NCBI GenBank assembly: GCA_016707285.1
Contig: JADJIA010000014.1
Coordinates: forward strand, 62,001-126,000
DNA: 64,000 bases
Direction: 5' to 3'
Source of the DNA: Ignavibacteriales bacterium
Lineage (GTDB): Bacteria; Bacteroidota; Ignavibacteria; Ignavibacteriales; Ignavibacteriaceae
The number at the start of each line of letters is the position of its first letter. Within the stretch, counting starts at the first letter, position 1. The translations under genes were made by a program, and so were the position numbers. Positions 52,601 to 61,486 of this stretch are shown piece by piece. A model generated the notes under the pieces. That model did no database searches, had not been told where the DNA came from, and worked only from the letters and a program-made list of their open reading frames with translations.

Positions 52601-52739
52601 TGTTGTAAGAATGATCAACAGAAGTGTCGGCGGAAAACCTGTTTACTCATTCTCAGCCCCAACTACCAATGTTCCTTGGGCTCCGAGTGACATCAACAGC
52701 CGCTGGGCTATGCAACTTGGTGTGAGATATACCTTTTAA
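49602..52739 (+). CDS. Oar-like TonB-dependent outer-membrane transporter
   Basis: A 1045-residue receptor. The signal peptide 'LSLAALFLVIGSLQLNAQ' is followed by a carboxypeptidase-regulatory-like domain (about 25-110, 'TTATVFGNVNDDKNAALPGV'), a plug with 'RYNNIQIDGTQYNDLFGLGS' and 'DAIQEFQVVVAPYDVKLSGF' and 'GGINAITRSGTNTFSGSIFG', then a large barrel to the C-terminal 'RWAMQLGVRYTF', a proper Phe-ending strand. This architecture is that of Oar/Cna-B-type receptors, which can carry large substrates such as proteins or glycans. No SusD partner lies next to it. The reading frame is intact over 3.1 kb. Confidence 0.93.
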   Translation: MKSFYRLSLAALFLVIGSLQLNAQVTTATVFGNVNDDKNAALPGVVIRAKHLPTGTVYGTTARENGSYNIYGLKPGGPYEVIASYAGKKTVELKGVNLELGQNLRLDFVMVETSLVTEEVLVLAKSDPIMTETKTGSAQTVATETIENLPTISRRFSDFSKLSPLFSGSDLSAAGKSSRYNNIQIDGTQYNDLFGLGSSGTPGGQAGTNPISLDAIQEFQVVVAPYDVKLSGFTGGGINAITRSGTNTFSGSIFGYGRNQSFVGKSPDALKTAYPDFTEYQIGGRIGGPIIKDRLFFFASAELTNYTRPYANTSLATGAAGISAYGDSISTIMSGKGYDAGSYGSVDLKRPSTKIFARLDFNLNENNRLTLRHNFVDGADDILANRNRNNYLTFGSYTYRLASITNSTVLQWNTTISNNMSNELIVGYTRIRDKRELPFAESPEIEIRQGGVTYTLGADRFSPANKLDQDIIEFTNNFTWNIGNHILTFGTHNEFYTFSNLFIRSFYGYYVFNSFEDFKNSKVGSYQRAFARSGDSYDNRPSADFSANQFGLYAQDEWQVNGALRLTFGVRVDIPTFPKTPAANDSVSKYFSGYSTSGVPDGKILFSPRAGFNLSLTEDRAAQLRGGLGIFTGKVPYVWISNNFANTGLLTAELSGGNGTVFSINPRIQPKVGDPGTGAPNLQSEINMVDPNFKFPQLFRINAAYDQKLPWEFVGSLEVIYSKTLNEVMYEKLNIRNYSTPTTIASELGRPVYGGTDNKNNNFRDVLSLKNTSEGYQMNFAIQFQRYVARGLSINFGYTHGIAKDMNSTTSSQAVSQMRYNPVKGDPNNPELVTSLYEIKNRFFASVSLTHDFFTNAPTTISLFYNGQSGAPFSFTVNGDLNNDGFDQNDLFYIPTAAELSSGAYQLGAVTGGAFVPSAAMYSQLESYIQNNEYLNSHRGTIAERNGARNPWRDIFDLRLAQDIPTVLNQKFTITLDILNVLNLMNSDWGYDESVFSTSNVVRMINRSVGGKPVYSFSAPTTNVPWAPSDINSRWAMQLGVRYTF

Positions 52740-52792
52740 TTAATTATTAATTATCAGGTATTAATCTTAGTATCGCAGATACTTTAAAAAAC

Positions 52793-52827
52793 AAAAGCTG
52801 CCTCGTAAATGGGGCAGCTTTTTTTAT
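52793..52827 (+). terminator. Terminator after the Oar-like receptor gene
   Basis: AAAAGCTGCC (52793-52802) pairs with GGCAGCTTTT (52813-52822), followed by a T run. It is the third copy of the same stem (see 34191 and 35633). A related ATTAATTATCAGGTATTA stretch precedes it, as it does the terminator at 34191. Confidence 0.88.
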
Positions 52828-52971
52828 TTTAAATCGATTTAACTTTGGTGGGATTATCTGTAAATTTTAATATATGACTTAAAAATCACTTTTTATATTC
52901 AAACATTAACTTTTTTACTTCTCACCGACGCTTAATTCAGGACAACTAAAATAATAATTAATAATTAATAT

Positions 52972-53514
52972 TTAGTCCGGAATAACTTCCAGTGCGGGAT
53001 GTACATCTCTTTTAAGCAGGCTTTCAATTGCCGAGAGGGTTCCTCTTTGTGCACTTGGGCAGCTTCCGCAGGCTCCTTGATAGCGAACCTTGAGAGAATA
53101 ACCATCAAGTCCCAGAATTTCGAGACCACCACCATCGTAAGCAAGAGCGGGAACAACTTTTTTATTTAATACTTCAGATATCTGTTTAAGAAGTTCACTC
53201 GTGTTTTCATCCATTCCTTCGGGAGTGGCTTCTTCAGGAATGAGTGATTGATCAAATTTACTTAGATAAGTGAGAAAAGGTCTTTGGATCTTTCCCCAAT
53301 CGTAACCCTGTTTTTTTTCAACAGTGATAAATTTATCGGTATAAAACACAGATGCAACTCCCTCGAGGGCAAAAATACCGTTTGCGAGTGGATCATTTAC
53401 TGCATCTTCGGGTGTGCTGAATTGCCTCGATGTAAAGTGAAGCAATTTCTGATTTAAGACAAATTTAATAGCGTGTGGATTGGGAGTAAGTTCAACATCA
53501 ACTACATGTAACAT
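52972..53514 (-). CDS. Nfu-type iron-sulfur cluster carrier
   Basis: Using ATG 53514 (AGAGG site upstream) the product has 180 residues; the frame extends to 53571 but without a good start. The N-terminal Nfu_N domain begins 'VVDVELTPNPHAIKFVLNQK' and the C-terminal NifU-like domain has 'VVPALAYDGGGLEILGLDG' and the cluster-binding 'GACGSCPSA' CxxC. It carries and delivers Fe-S clusters to client proteins. It is divergent from the asparaginase gene. No other isc/suf genes are nearby. Confidence 0.92.
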   Translation of the reverse strand: MLHVVDVELTPNPHAIKFVLNQKLLHFTSRQFSTPEDAVNDPLANGIFALEGVASVFYTDKFITVEKKQGYDWGKIQRPFLTYLSKFDQSLIPEEATPEGMDENTSELLKQISEVLNKKVVPALAYDGGGLEILGLDGYSLKVRYQGACGSCPSAQRGTLSAIESLLKRDVHPALEVIPD

Positions 53515-53590
53515 ATTAACACCTCTGTACGATACCGTACTTTGTTCTGCCTTTGGCAGGCGATTATTCAACTAAACAATTCAAATTTCC

Positions 53591-53599
53591 GTAATTTGC
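53591..53599 (+). promoter_or_regulatory. Candidate promoter -7 element (GTAATTTGC) ahead of asparaginase
   Basis: The GTAATTTG word recurs about 35 nt upstream of ATG 53633, in the short divergent gap next to the nfu-type gene. It matches the words ahead of 13850, 17737 and 58418. Confidence 0.35.
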
Positions 53600-53632
53600 A
53601 TTGCAATATAAATAATTTCCGGACCGTAAGAT

Positions 53633-54604
53633 ATGAAAAAAATCATGATAGTTTTCACCGGTGGTACCATTTCGATGAAAGTGGATTCACAAACCGGAGG
53701 CGCAGTTCCTCACTTGACGGGGGGTGAAATAATTGATATGATTCCGGAGTTAAAATCTCTTGGAAAGGTGGATTTCTACGATTTTGGGAAATATCCGGGT
53801 CCTCATATTACACCTGAGTTGATGTTTGAACTGGCATTAACCATCCAGCAAATGATCGATGAAAATGAATATGATGGTATTATAATAACACACGGCACCG
53901 ACACCCTCGAAGAGACAGCGTATTTCCTCGATCTCTATCTTGAATGTCATATTCCTGTTGTGTTAACGGGATCGATGAGAAACAGTTCTGATCCTGACTG
54001 GGATGGTCCTCCAAATTTGATAGACTCAATTTATACATGTCTTAATCCAAATAGCAGGGATATGGGTGTTTTGGTATGTCTGAATGGTGAGATAAACGCT
54101 GCAAGTGAGGTAACAAAAACCCATACGGAAGATGAGGAAACCTTTGCTTCGCTGGATTTTGGAAGTCTCGGATTTGTTGACAGAGGGAGAGTAATTCTAA
54201 ATCGGGCTCCACGGAGACTTGAAACCATCAGAACATCCAAAATAAATTCAAATGTTGATCTGCTTAAATGTTATGCAGGAATGGATGATAAATTTTTTAG
54301 ATATTCAGCTGATTCCGGAGTTGATGGTGTAGTGGTGGAAGCGTTGGGAGTGGGGAATGTTCCCCCGGCAGTCTTTGAAGGAATCGAGTATGTTTTGGAG
54401 AAAGGGATTCCGGTGGTTTTGGTATCGCGCTGCCCGGCGGGAGAAACCGATGACATCTACAGTTACCCCGGAGCCGGGAAATGGTTAAGGGAGTCGGGCG
54501 TTATTTTTGCAGAATATTTAAATGGACAGAAGGCAAGAATAAAACTAATCCTTGCCCTCGGTAAAACCAATGATCCCGCAGAATTGGAACGGATTTTTTA
54601 TTAA
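53633..54604 (+). CDS. ansA: L-asparaginase, bacterial type I (AnsA-like)
   Basis: A 323-residue enzyme with the first catalytic motif 'IVFTGGTISMKVD' (catalytic Thr in TGGTI) and the second, 'GIIITHGTDTLEETAYFLD' (Thr-Asp-Lys side). There is no signal peptide, so it acts in the cytoplasm, converting asparagine to aspartate and ammonia. It is unrelated in fold to the Ntn-type asparaginase at 1301. Its end overlaps the convergent sbcC gene by 4 nt. Confidence 0.92.
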   Translation: MKKIMIVFTGGTISMKVDSQTGGAVPHLTGGEIIDMIPELKSLGKVDFYDFGKYPGPHITPELMFELALTIQQMIDENEYDGIIITHGTDTLEETAYFLDLYLECHIPVVLTGSMRNSSDPDWDGPPNLIDSIYTCLNPNSRDMGVLVCLNGEINAASEVTKTHTEDEETFASLDFGSLGFVDRGRVILNRAPRRLETIRTSKINSNVDLLKCYAGMDDKFFRYSADSGVDGVVVEALGVGNVPPAVFEGIEYVLEKGIPVVLVSRCPAGETDDIYSYPGAGKWLRESGVIFAEYLNGQKARIKLILALGKTNDPAELERIFY

Positions 54605-57048
54605 ACAGCGAACAGCGTTTCTATTTTGCTATAATTACCCGATTTTGAAATTATAAATCGATTCGGGAATTGTTCTTCCACATCTTTGTTGTGCGCGACA
54701 ATAAAGACTTGATTAAACAATTTTGAGATTTTGTGAAGCGAGTTCATCAATTCACCTCTGCGGTTTTCATCCTGTGAGCCAAAAACCTCATCGAGTGCGA
54801 GGAAGCCAAGGTTACCTCCTCCATTATTTTGTATAATGTATTGACTGATTGCAATTCTCAAGCAAACAGCCGCCAGATCTTTTTCACCGCCCGAAAGAGT
54901 TTCAATGAGCACTTCATTATCATCACGATTAACGATTATTTCAAACGATTCCTGATCGATTTTGAGATTATCATACCGGTCTCCTGTTATCTGTTTAAAA
55001 AGTTCGTTGGCTTTGGCTGATATCCCCGGTAAGGCAGTTGACATAACCTTCATCTTAAACAGGTCTATCATTCCATTATATCGTCTGAATTGTTCCAATT
55101 CATTTACTTTTTCCTGATAATCACTCTTTCGGCCTTCATTTTCTCCAATTCTCGTTTCGATTGAATTAATTTCCGTCTGCACAGAGTTAAGTTCAACATT
55201 TATTGAGTTGTGTTCATTTACTGCTTGAAGATGTTCTGCATCTTTTATCCTGAAGTGTGATTCAGCAACGGTGATCAAATCTTTGTTAAAATCAAGATTT
55301 GATTGATCATTCTGTTTGATAACAAGCTCATTGTTTAATCTATTAAGTTCAGCTTGAATTTCTACAAGTTTTTGCTGTTTTGACGGAAGAGTCCCAACTT
55401 TTCCCAGCATTTTTTGGTATCTGTTGTTTTCTGATTTTGTGACTTCAAGTTGTTCAACAACTTTATCATACAGTGTCTGATCAAAATCACGGTTGCCAAC
55501 AGCATCGAGGTCGTGCACTGCTGAAGTGATGCCCGATTTTGTTGATTCAATTTGTTTTTTCAGACTGTTACCGAGTGCGATGTCTGTCTGCAACTTCGAA
55601 TTTCTGTTTATTAGAGTCTCTCTCCCGGTTTCAATCCCTTTCTTATCACTCTGTTTTTTTGCCAGTGAATCTTGAAGTTCTGCGAGTCTTCCTGACACCT
55701 TTTGAATTTGATCGTTTAGAACCCCGATTTCTGAGTTATATTTTTTGACAAGTAATGGCTTTTGTGTACCAAGTTCTCTCTCACACTCTGGACAGGGAGC
55801 AGTCTCATCAAGTCCATTAATATGTTTAAGTCTTTTTTCCTTCTCTTTAAGTTGCGACTTGTAACCGGCGATTTCTCTATCGAGATCACTGATGTTGCTG
55901 TTGATGATCATTATGCTCTCTTCAAGAGCAGTTTTTAGTTGCTCATTAGCAGTTAACAACGATTCCACCCCGGAATTGGCATCAATTGATTTCTCGATTT
56001 CTTTGAGCTGTTTGTCAAATTCAAGGAGAGATTGTTCCAGCTTTAATTTCCCGGTTTGAATGCTGTTATAGCGTGATTTATTCTCTTTTTTACTTTGCAG
56101 GTCAGACAATTCTGCATCGAGTTTTGACAATTGTTCTACAACAGGTGCAAGTTCCCCGGCTTCAATCTGCAGCTGAATCAGATTTGCAATTTCCTGGTTT
56201 GTTGAGCTAATCATCTCGTTTGAGTTTTTAATCGATGTTTTTAGCCCGGTTATGATTATCTCAAATGCCGTGTACTGTTCTTCGATTGCTCTCAAAGTTT
56301 CCAGATTCATGCGGGCATCTTCTTTTTCCTTAAGTTTTGAAGATACCAATTTTGATTTGACTTTGAGTTGAGATTCAAGGATTGCAAGCTCTTCTGATTT
56401 TAATTTTTTTGATTCATTCAGTGATGTCATTACTTCATCTGACAGGAGATTTTGAGAGAGTGTCTGAACAACAACATTCTTTTCCTTGATAATTTCGCCA
56501 ACTTTTTTGCTGAGTTTATCGAGTCTGTCGAATCCGAGCATTTTTCTTATCTCTATTTCGCGTTCTTTTACTCCGGCAGCGATTAATCCTGCGGTTTCTT
56601 TTTGTTTGGCGAAGAAGGAATTGATAAAACTTTTTCTGTCAACTTTTATCACTTTATGAACATCTTTTCTCACATTTATCACCTGTTCACTCGTTTTTTC
56701 GTAGTGAGCCGGGGGAGTTAATTCGTTCCATTTATAAAATGATGCAGATGCAGTAAGGTTTTTGTTCCCTGCCAGAGTTCTGACAACCTTATACTTTTCA
56801 CCCCTTTCCATGAACTCGAGAATTACTTCAACCTTGTCTTTAACACCGGCTTTATCATTTTTAAGAAGAGGAAGTGCAACATCGGTGGATGATCCAAAAA
56901 GGGCAAATGTGATGGCATCAAAGATTGTGGATTTTCCGGCTCCATTATTGCCCACCAAACCTGTTAACCCGTCAGGGAAGGTGATAAATTCATCACGATA
57001 TTGTTTAAAATTTTTCAGAGAGAGAGTTTTAATTATCATTTCCGCCAT
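54601..57048 (-). CDS. sbcC: SbcC/Rad50-like SMC-family ATPase
   Basis: An 815-residue protein with Walker A 'VGNNGAGKSTIFDAI' (about 32-46), long coiled coils, a zinc hook 'CPEC' (419-422) near the middle, signature 'LSGGEKDLAAVCLRIAISQ' and Walker B 'LGFLALDEVFGSQDENRR'. It partners with SbcD in an Mre11-Rad50-type nuclease complex that opens hairpins and processes DNA ends. It is shorter than E. coli SbcC (over 1000 residues), so the arms are shorter, but all motifs are present. It overlaps sbcD by 20 nt. Confidence 0.93.
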   Translation of the reverse strand: MAEMIIKTLSLKNFKQYRDEFITFPDGLTGLVGNNGAGKSTIFDAITFALFGSSTDVALPLLKNDKAGVKDKVEVILEFMERGEKYKVVRTLAGNKNLTASASFYKWNELTPPAHYEKTSEQVINVRKDVHKVIKVDRKSFINSFFAKQKETAGLIAAGVKEREIEIRKMLGFDRLDKLSKKVGEIIKEKNVVVQTLSQNLLSDEVMTSLNESKKLKSEELAILESQLKVKSKLVSSKLKEKEDARMNLETLRAIEEQYTAFEIIITGLKTSIKNSNEMISSTNQEIANLIQLQIEAGELAPVVEQLSKLDAELSDLQSKKENKSRYNSIQTGKLKLEQSLLEFDKQLKEIEKSIDANSGVESLLTANEQLKTALEESIMIINSNISDLDREIAGYKSQLKEKEKRLKHINGLDETAPCPECERELGTQKPLLVKKYNSEIGVLNDQIQKVSGRLAELQDSLAKKQSDKKGIETGRETLINRNSKLQTDIALGNSLKKQIESTKSGITSAVHDLDAVGNRDFDQTLYDKVVEQLEVTKSENNRYQKMLGKVGTLPSKQQKLVEIQAELNRLNNELVIKQNDQSNLDFNKDLITVAESHFRIKDAEHLQAVNEHNSINVELNSVQTEINSIETRIGENEGRKSDYQEKVNELEQFRRYNGMIDLFKMKVMSTALPGISAKANELFKQITGDRYDNLKIDQESFEIIVNRDDNEVLIETLSGGEKDLAAVCLRIAISQYIIQNNGGGNLGFLALDEVFGSQDENRRGELMNSLHKISKLFNQVFIVAHNKDVEEQFPNRFIISKSGNYSKIETLFAV

Positions 57049-58183
57049 CCTGTGTTATAATTTCTTCAAACAATTCTTTAGTGATTTCCTCAAATTTTTT
57101 GAATTCCTCTTCATCGGGGAACCCGGCCCTGAGATCGGCAAGGAGCCTGTCGACCAACGATTCTCCACCCTGGTTATCACGATCTTCAACGGAAGTTTGC
57201 CCCTCCAGAATTTTGTTAAACCTCAGTACCAGACAATCACCTGTGATCTCGTGAATATCATCCCGCATAATTTCGTAGTATCGGGTATCCTTCACATTTT
57301 TTAAGACAACTCTCACGATTGCCTCTGAGATATCTCTTCCTCCGGTAATTGCACTAATTTCATCAAGGATATTTTGTTTTGTTTTCGATGAACATCCATC
57401 CACTGTTATGTTAAGATACTCTCTTGTTTCCAATTTTTTAAAGTTGATGGTGGTTTCATTGTCATCTATGGTTACCTCCACAAAGCCTTTGTTATGGTCT
57501 GCCTCACCGGAGTTGATTCTTTCAGTTGAGCCTGAATAACAGACATTGCCATATTTATTCAGATGGTTAAATCTGTGCCAATGACCAAGGGCAACATAGT
57601 TGAATTCTTTGAGTATCGCCAGTTTATCAACAGGGAAAATGCCTCCACCGGGTTCTTCCTCTTTGTAAATTGAGACCGGCATCGAGAGGTGCATCAAAAG
57701 AATATTCGGTTTTTTGGTGTCGGTTACTGCAATCTTGTTGATTTCATCAAGATGATTTTGTGAGAAATTGATGTGGGGAAGTGCATGGAGTATAAAACTT
57801 CCACAATCGAGCGTGGAATATTTCTGGTCATAAAAAATTTTACAGCCCGGAAACATTTCATAAATTTCATGAATTGCGCGGGTATCTTCCGATTTTGGAA
57901 GGTCGTGGTTTCCGGCGATCATATAAAAAGGTATGCCTGCATCTGAAAGCCGTTTAAACTGTTTCCCGGCTTCAATAATTGCTTTGTTATAGGGCGAGGG
58001 ACGGTGGAAAAAATCGCCGGTGTGGATCACAAAATCGGGTTTTGTTTCGATTGCGTGATCAATAACTGCGGCTACTGTTTTGTAGGCATCGTCTTCCCGC
58101 GCTTTTTGAACCGAAAAATCGTCGGAAGTGTAGTCAACAAACCCCAAATGCGAATCTGAAAAATGGATGAACCTTAATTTCAT
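57029..58183 (-). CDS. sbcD: SbcD/Mre11-like exonuclease
   Basis: A 384-residue metallophosphoesterase with the Mre11 motifs in order: 'FSDSHLGFVDY' (I), 'VIHTGDFFHRPSPY' (II), 'MIAGNHDLP' (III), 'LMHLSM' and 'ALGHWHRFNHL' (IV-V), binding two Mn ions. A C-terminal capping region follows. It is the nuclease subunit of the SbcCD complex, transcribed with sbcC immediately downstream. Confidence 0.94.
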   Translation of the reverse strand: MKLRFIHFSDSHLGFVDYTSDDFSVQKAREDDAYKTVAAVIDHAIETKPDFVIHTGDFFHRPSPYNKAIIEAGKQFKRLSDAGIPFYMIAGNHDLPKSEDTRAIHEIYEMFPGCKIFYDQKYSTLDCGSFILHALPHINFSQNHLDEINKIAVTDTKKPNILLMHLSMPVSIYKEEEPGGGIFPVDKLAILKEFNYVALGHWHRFNHLNKYGNVCYSGSTERINSGEADHNKGFVEVTIDDNETTINFKKLETREYLNITVDGCSSKTKQNILDEISAITGGRDISEAIVRVVLKNVKDTRYYEIMRDDIHEITGDCLVLRFNKILEGQTSVEDRDNQGGESLVDRLLADLRAGFPDEEEFKKFEEITKELFEEIITQDGGNDN

Positions 58184-58304
58184 ATTGCTTTATTCCTCGT
58201 CTTATGTTTTTTTAATTTCTCATGATATCATAGAGTGGAAACTTAAACATTTTTCCAAATCGAAATTAAGAAAAAAGTATCACATCCGTTTTTTTTATTT
58301 TTTT

Positions 58305-58315
58305 GTAATTTGAAG
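58305..58315 (+). promoter_or_regulatory. Candidate promoter -7 element (GTAATTTGA) ahead of the GH57 gene
   Basis: GTAATTTGAAG lies about 105 nt upstream of ATG 58418. The same GTAATTTGAAG string is present ahead of 13850. A long 5' UTR would follow if it is used. Confidence 0.3.
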
Positions 58316-58417
58316 GTTGTATTAATAAAATTATGAATTGTCATTTCCTCTCTAAAAAGAGATTTCTTTCCGGGTCAAACATTTAGCGACCCGATTGGAA
58401 CCAAAAGGTTAAAAATA

Positions 58418-61400
58418 ATGCTAAAATCAAACTTTATATCGATATTGATCTTGTTAGTGTTGCTCTCTTTGGCTGATGTATATTCACAGCAAAATCAGGT
58501 AAACAAAACAAAAGTTAATCCGCCAATCTACATCGCTTTCCTTTGGCATATGCATCAACCGATTTACTGGCCCTACGAAAGTGTGGTTCAAACAGATGCA
58601 AACGGGCGATTCCCCTTCTCGGTAACTGACATTCATAACCAGAGAACAGGACCCTACACTTCATGGCCCAAAAATGCCGTTCAAAAAGGTATCAGTGCCA
58701 ACATGCCCCATTTTGGATCACAAGTCAGTTTCACCGGTTCGTTGATTGAGAACCTGAACGCCCTGGAAGCAAACGGAAACGGCAATTTTTTTAATTGGAA
58801 ATCCAATTGGAATTTTATCAAAAATCAGACCACTTCTCTTGGCAATCCGAGAATGGACATGGTAGGTTTTGGATATTTCCACCCGCTTATGGGTTTGATC
58901 GATTATAAAGATATCAGAATGCAGATTCAGTGGCACAAACAGATATTTACACAAAATTTTCCGGGGGGCTACTCAAAAGGTATCTTTCCTCCTGAAAACG
59001 CATTTGTTGACAGGATGATCCCTGCTCTTGCAGATGAAGGACTCGAATGGGTACTGGTGGATAATGTCCATTTCGACAGGGCAGCGCAAGGATATCCCTT
59101 CAACACGGGTGGAAACATCTATGAACCAAACAAAGCCGATGTGCTTAATCCCAATCCAAATGACTGGCTGGCGCTTCAGAATATCTGGGCTCCTACAAGA
59201 ATTTCGGCAGCCTGGGGTCACAGACCACATTATGTTGAATATGTTAATCCCGCAACGGGACAAAAATCGAATATCATAGCTATCCCTGCCTCCCGCTATC
59301 TTGGAAACGAAGATGGCAGAGGGGGTTTTGGGGCATTAAACTACGAATCTGTGATGAGTCAGTTTGAACAATTTAACACTGATCCCTCAAAACCGGTACT
59401 GATTGTTCTTCATCATGATGGTGATAATTACGGTGGAGGAACCGATTCATATTACGGATCAAACTTCCAAAATTTTGTTAACTGGTTAAGTGCAAATCCT
59501 TCAAGATTTGTTTGTACAACAATAGAAGACTACCTCGAAATGTTCCCTCCTGACCCAAATGCCCCAATTCACATTGAATCGGGAAGCTGGTCGGGTGCCG
59601 ATAATGGTGATCCTGAGTTCAAAAAATGGCTTGGTGATCCGGGAAGTGATGGTTACAGTCCCGATATTAACAGTTGGGGTGTTTTAACCGCTGTGCAAAA
59701 CCATGTTGCGATGGCAGACAATGTTAATCCGGGAGCAACAAACACATACAATGCCTGGAAGTATCTGCTTGTTAGTGAAGCTTCCGATTACTGGTATTGG
59801 GATGGATCACTCGGCGGAATCTGGGATTCAAATCCCACTCGTGGCGCCAATCAGGCAGTAAATTTTGCAAACAGCGTTATCACCGGTGCGCCAGACAATA
59901 CTAAACCGACAATCTTTATTCCACAAAGAGAGCCTTACAATCCCGGTGCAACCGAGTGGAACCAACAGCAGCCTTCCGATTTTAAGGTTTGGACTTACGC
60001 CTACGATGTAAAAGGACTCAAATCTGTAAAACTTTATTATCGTGAAGATCTTGATGGTGAAAACTCACTGTCTTCAGTTCAGAACGAAACTTATGCCGGT
60101 GGTGCAGAGGTTGGCGCATGGACAACAATAGACATGCCGGGCGTTACAAAAATATCGATGACCAATCCAATGCCACTCGTAAAAGCAAAAGAATATTCTG
60201 CTGTCATCGCCGGTATTTCAAACAAACTTGTGGATTATTATGTTGAAGCCGTCGATAGTAATAATAATGTTGCAACCACTCCCATACAACATGTCTGGGT
60301 TGGCGCTTACACTCCCGGAGGAGGAGGTGGAACAGGTGTCAGTACTGTAACATGGATGCCTTCGGCACCCACAAAAAATGATACAATAACGGTCACCATA
60401 ACCAAAGCTGTTCAGGGAGCAAAACTCCATTGGGGTTTAAATCCTCAAGGTTCAAACTGGACCACTCCAAATCAGGTATATTGGCCCACGGGAACTGTGT
60501 TGTTCAACGGAACAGGTCCTGCAGTTGAAACGGCTTTTGCCGGTCCATCAACTGACAGTTTATTGACAATCAAGATTGGTCCTTTTAATAACAGTGCCCA
60601 GGAAGTTAACGGGGTTGCCTTTGTAATTCACTACAACGACAATTCATGGAACAACAATAACGGTCAAGACTTTAAGATCAACTTTGGTGGTGGCGGTGGA
60701 ACGGGCAGTAATTTTGTCATCGATGGTGTGCTCGATCAACAGGCTGTTTCTGTTGGATCAAACAGCGGAGCAAATCTTTATCTGGGATGGAATAATGGCA
60801 ACCTGTATGTAGCAACCCAGGCAGCTCCCACTCAAGGGAAAGATGTTTTTATCCTTATAACCGACTCCCTAAGAAACCCAATCCCTGCAATGTGGGCAAA
60901 GGGTGGAACTGTCCCGGGATGGTCATTATTCCTCGCAAACGAGAGCACCAACAATTATACCGCATGGTTTGATGCTTCCTCAAATCCCGAAAAAGCGTCA
61001 GGACAAACTCTTGAAGGACTTGTGAATATTCAAAACGAGTTTGGTTATACTCCTTCGAAGCTTTACATCGCCGTACTTCAATACGGGACACAGGACGCCG
61101 GAACACTTCAAAATCAGGTGCCTGCAGGAAATGGTAATGGAACCGTTGAACCGGAAGAACTTTACCAGTTTGACTACACACTTACATCAGTTAAAGAAAT
61201 AAGTCTTAGTGACCTTACACCATCGGATTATGGATTAAGTCAAAATTTTCCAAATCCATTTAATCCTTCTACAACACTTCAATATTCTGTGAAAGAACCG
61301 GGAAAAGTGACGCTGGCTGTTTATGATGTTTTGGGCAGACTGATCACAACAATTGTGGATGAATATAAACCTGCCGGAACTTATGAAGTGAAATTTGAAG

Positions 61401-61486
61401 CAGGTAATCTAACGAGCGGGGTTTATTTCTACACTTTGACCGTGAATAATTTTAGAGAAACCCGCAAAATGATCCTGAATAAATGA
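58418..61486 (+). CDS. Secreted GH57 family glucan hydrolase with starch-binding modules and type IX tail
   Basis: A 1022-residue protein. After the signal peptide ('ISILILLVLLSLADVYSQ') the GH57 domain (about 30-400) shows motif 1 'FLWHMHQPIYWP', motif 2 'GFGYFHPLMG', motif 3 'GIFPPENAFVDRM' (nucleophile Glu) and motif 4 'VLHHDGDNYGGG' (acid/base Asp). The region 'STVTWMPSAPTKNDTITVTI' to 'QDFKINFGGG' looks like a CBM25/26-type starch module, and 'VIDGVLDQQAVSVGSNSGAN' onward like a CBM9/DOMON-type module. The sorting tail 'LSQNFPNPFNPSTTLQYSVK' ends the protein. It probably degrades alpha-glucans outside the cell; exact specificity unknown. Confidence 0.9.
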   Translation: MLKSNFISILILLVLLSLADVYSQQNQVNKTKVNPPIYIAFLWHMHQPIYWPYESVVQTDANGRFPFSVTDIHNQRTGPYTSWPKNAVQKGISANMPHFGSQVSFTGSLIENLNALEANGNGNFFNWKSNWNFIKNQTTSLGNPRMDMVGFGYFHPLMGLIDYKDIRMQIQWHKQIFTQNFPGGYSKGIFPPENAFVDRMIPALADEGLEWVLVDNVHFDRAAQGYPFNTGGNIYEPNKADVLNPNPNDWLALQNIWAPTRISAAWGHRPHYVEYVNPATGQKSNIIAIPASRYLGNEDGRGGFGALNYESVMSQFEQFNTDPSKPVLIVLHHDGDNYGGGTDSYYGSNFQNFVNWLSANPSRFVCTTIEDYLEMFPPDPNAPIHIESGSWSGADNGDPEFKKWLGDPGSDGYSPDINSWGVLTAVQNHVAMADNVNPGATNTYNAWKYLLVSEASDYWYWDGSLGGIWDSNPTRGANQAVNFANSVITGAPDNTKPTIFIPQREPYNPGATEWNQQQPSDFKVWTYAYDVKGLKSVKLYYREDLDGENSLSSVQNETYAGGAEVGAWTTIDMPGVTKISMTNPMPLVKAKEYSAVIAGISNKLVDYYVEAVDSNNNVATTPIQHVWVGAYTPGGGGGTGVSTVTWMPSAPTKNDTITVTITKAVQGAKLHWGLNPQGSNWTTPNQVYWPTGTVLFNGTGPAVETAFAGPSTDSLLTIKIGPFNNSAQEVNGVAFVIHYNDNSWNNNNGQDFKINFGGGGGTGSNFVIDGVLDQQAVSVGSNSGANLYLGWNNGNLYVATQAAPTQGKDVFILITDSLRNPIPAMWAKGGTVPGWSLFLANESTNNYTAWFDASSNPEKASGQTLEGLVNIQNEFGYTPSKLYIAVLQYGTQDAGTLQNQVPAGNGNGTVEPEELYQFDYTLTSVKEISLSDLTPSDYGLSQNFPNPFNPSTTLQYSVKEPGKVTLAVYDVLGRLITTIVDEYKPAGTYEVKFEAGNLTSGVYFYTLTVNNFRETRKMILNK

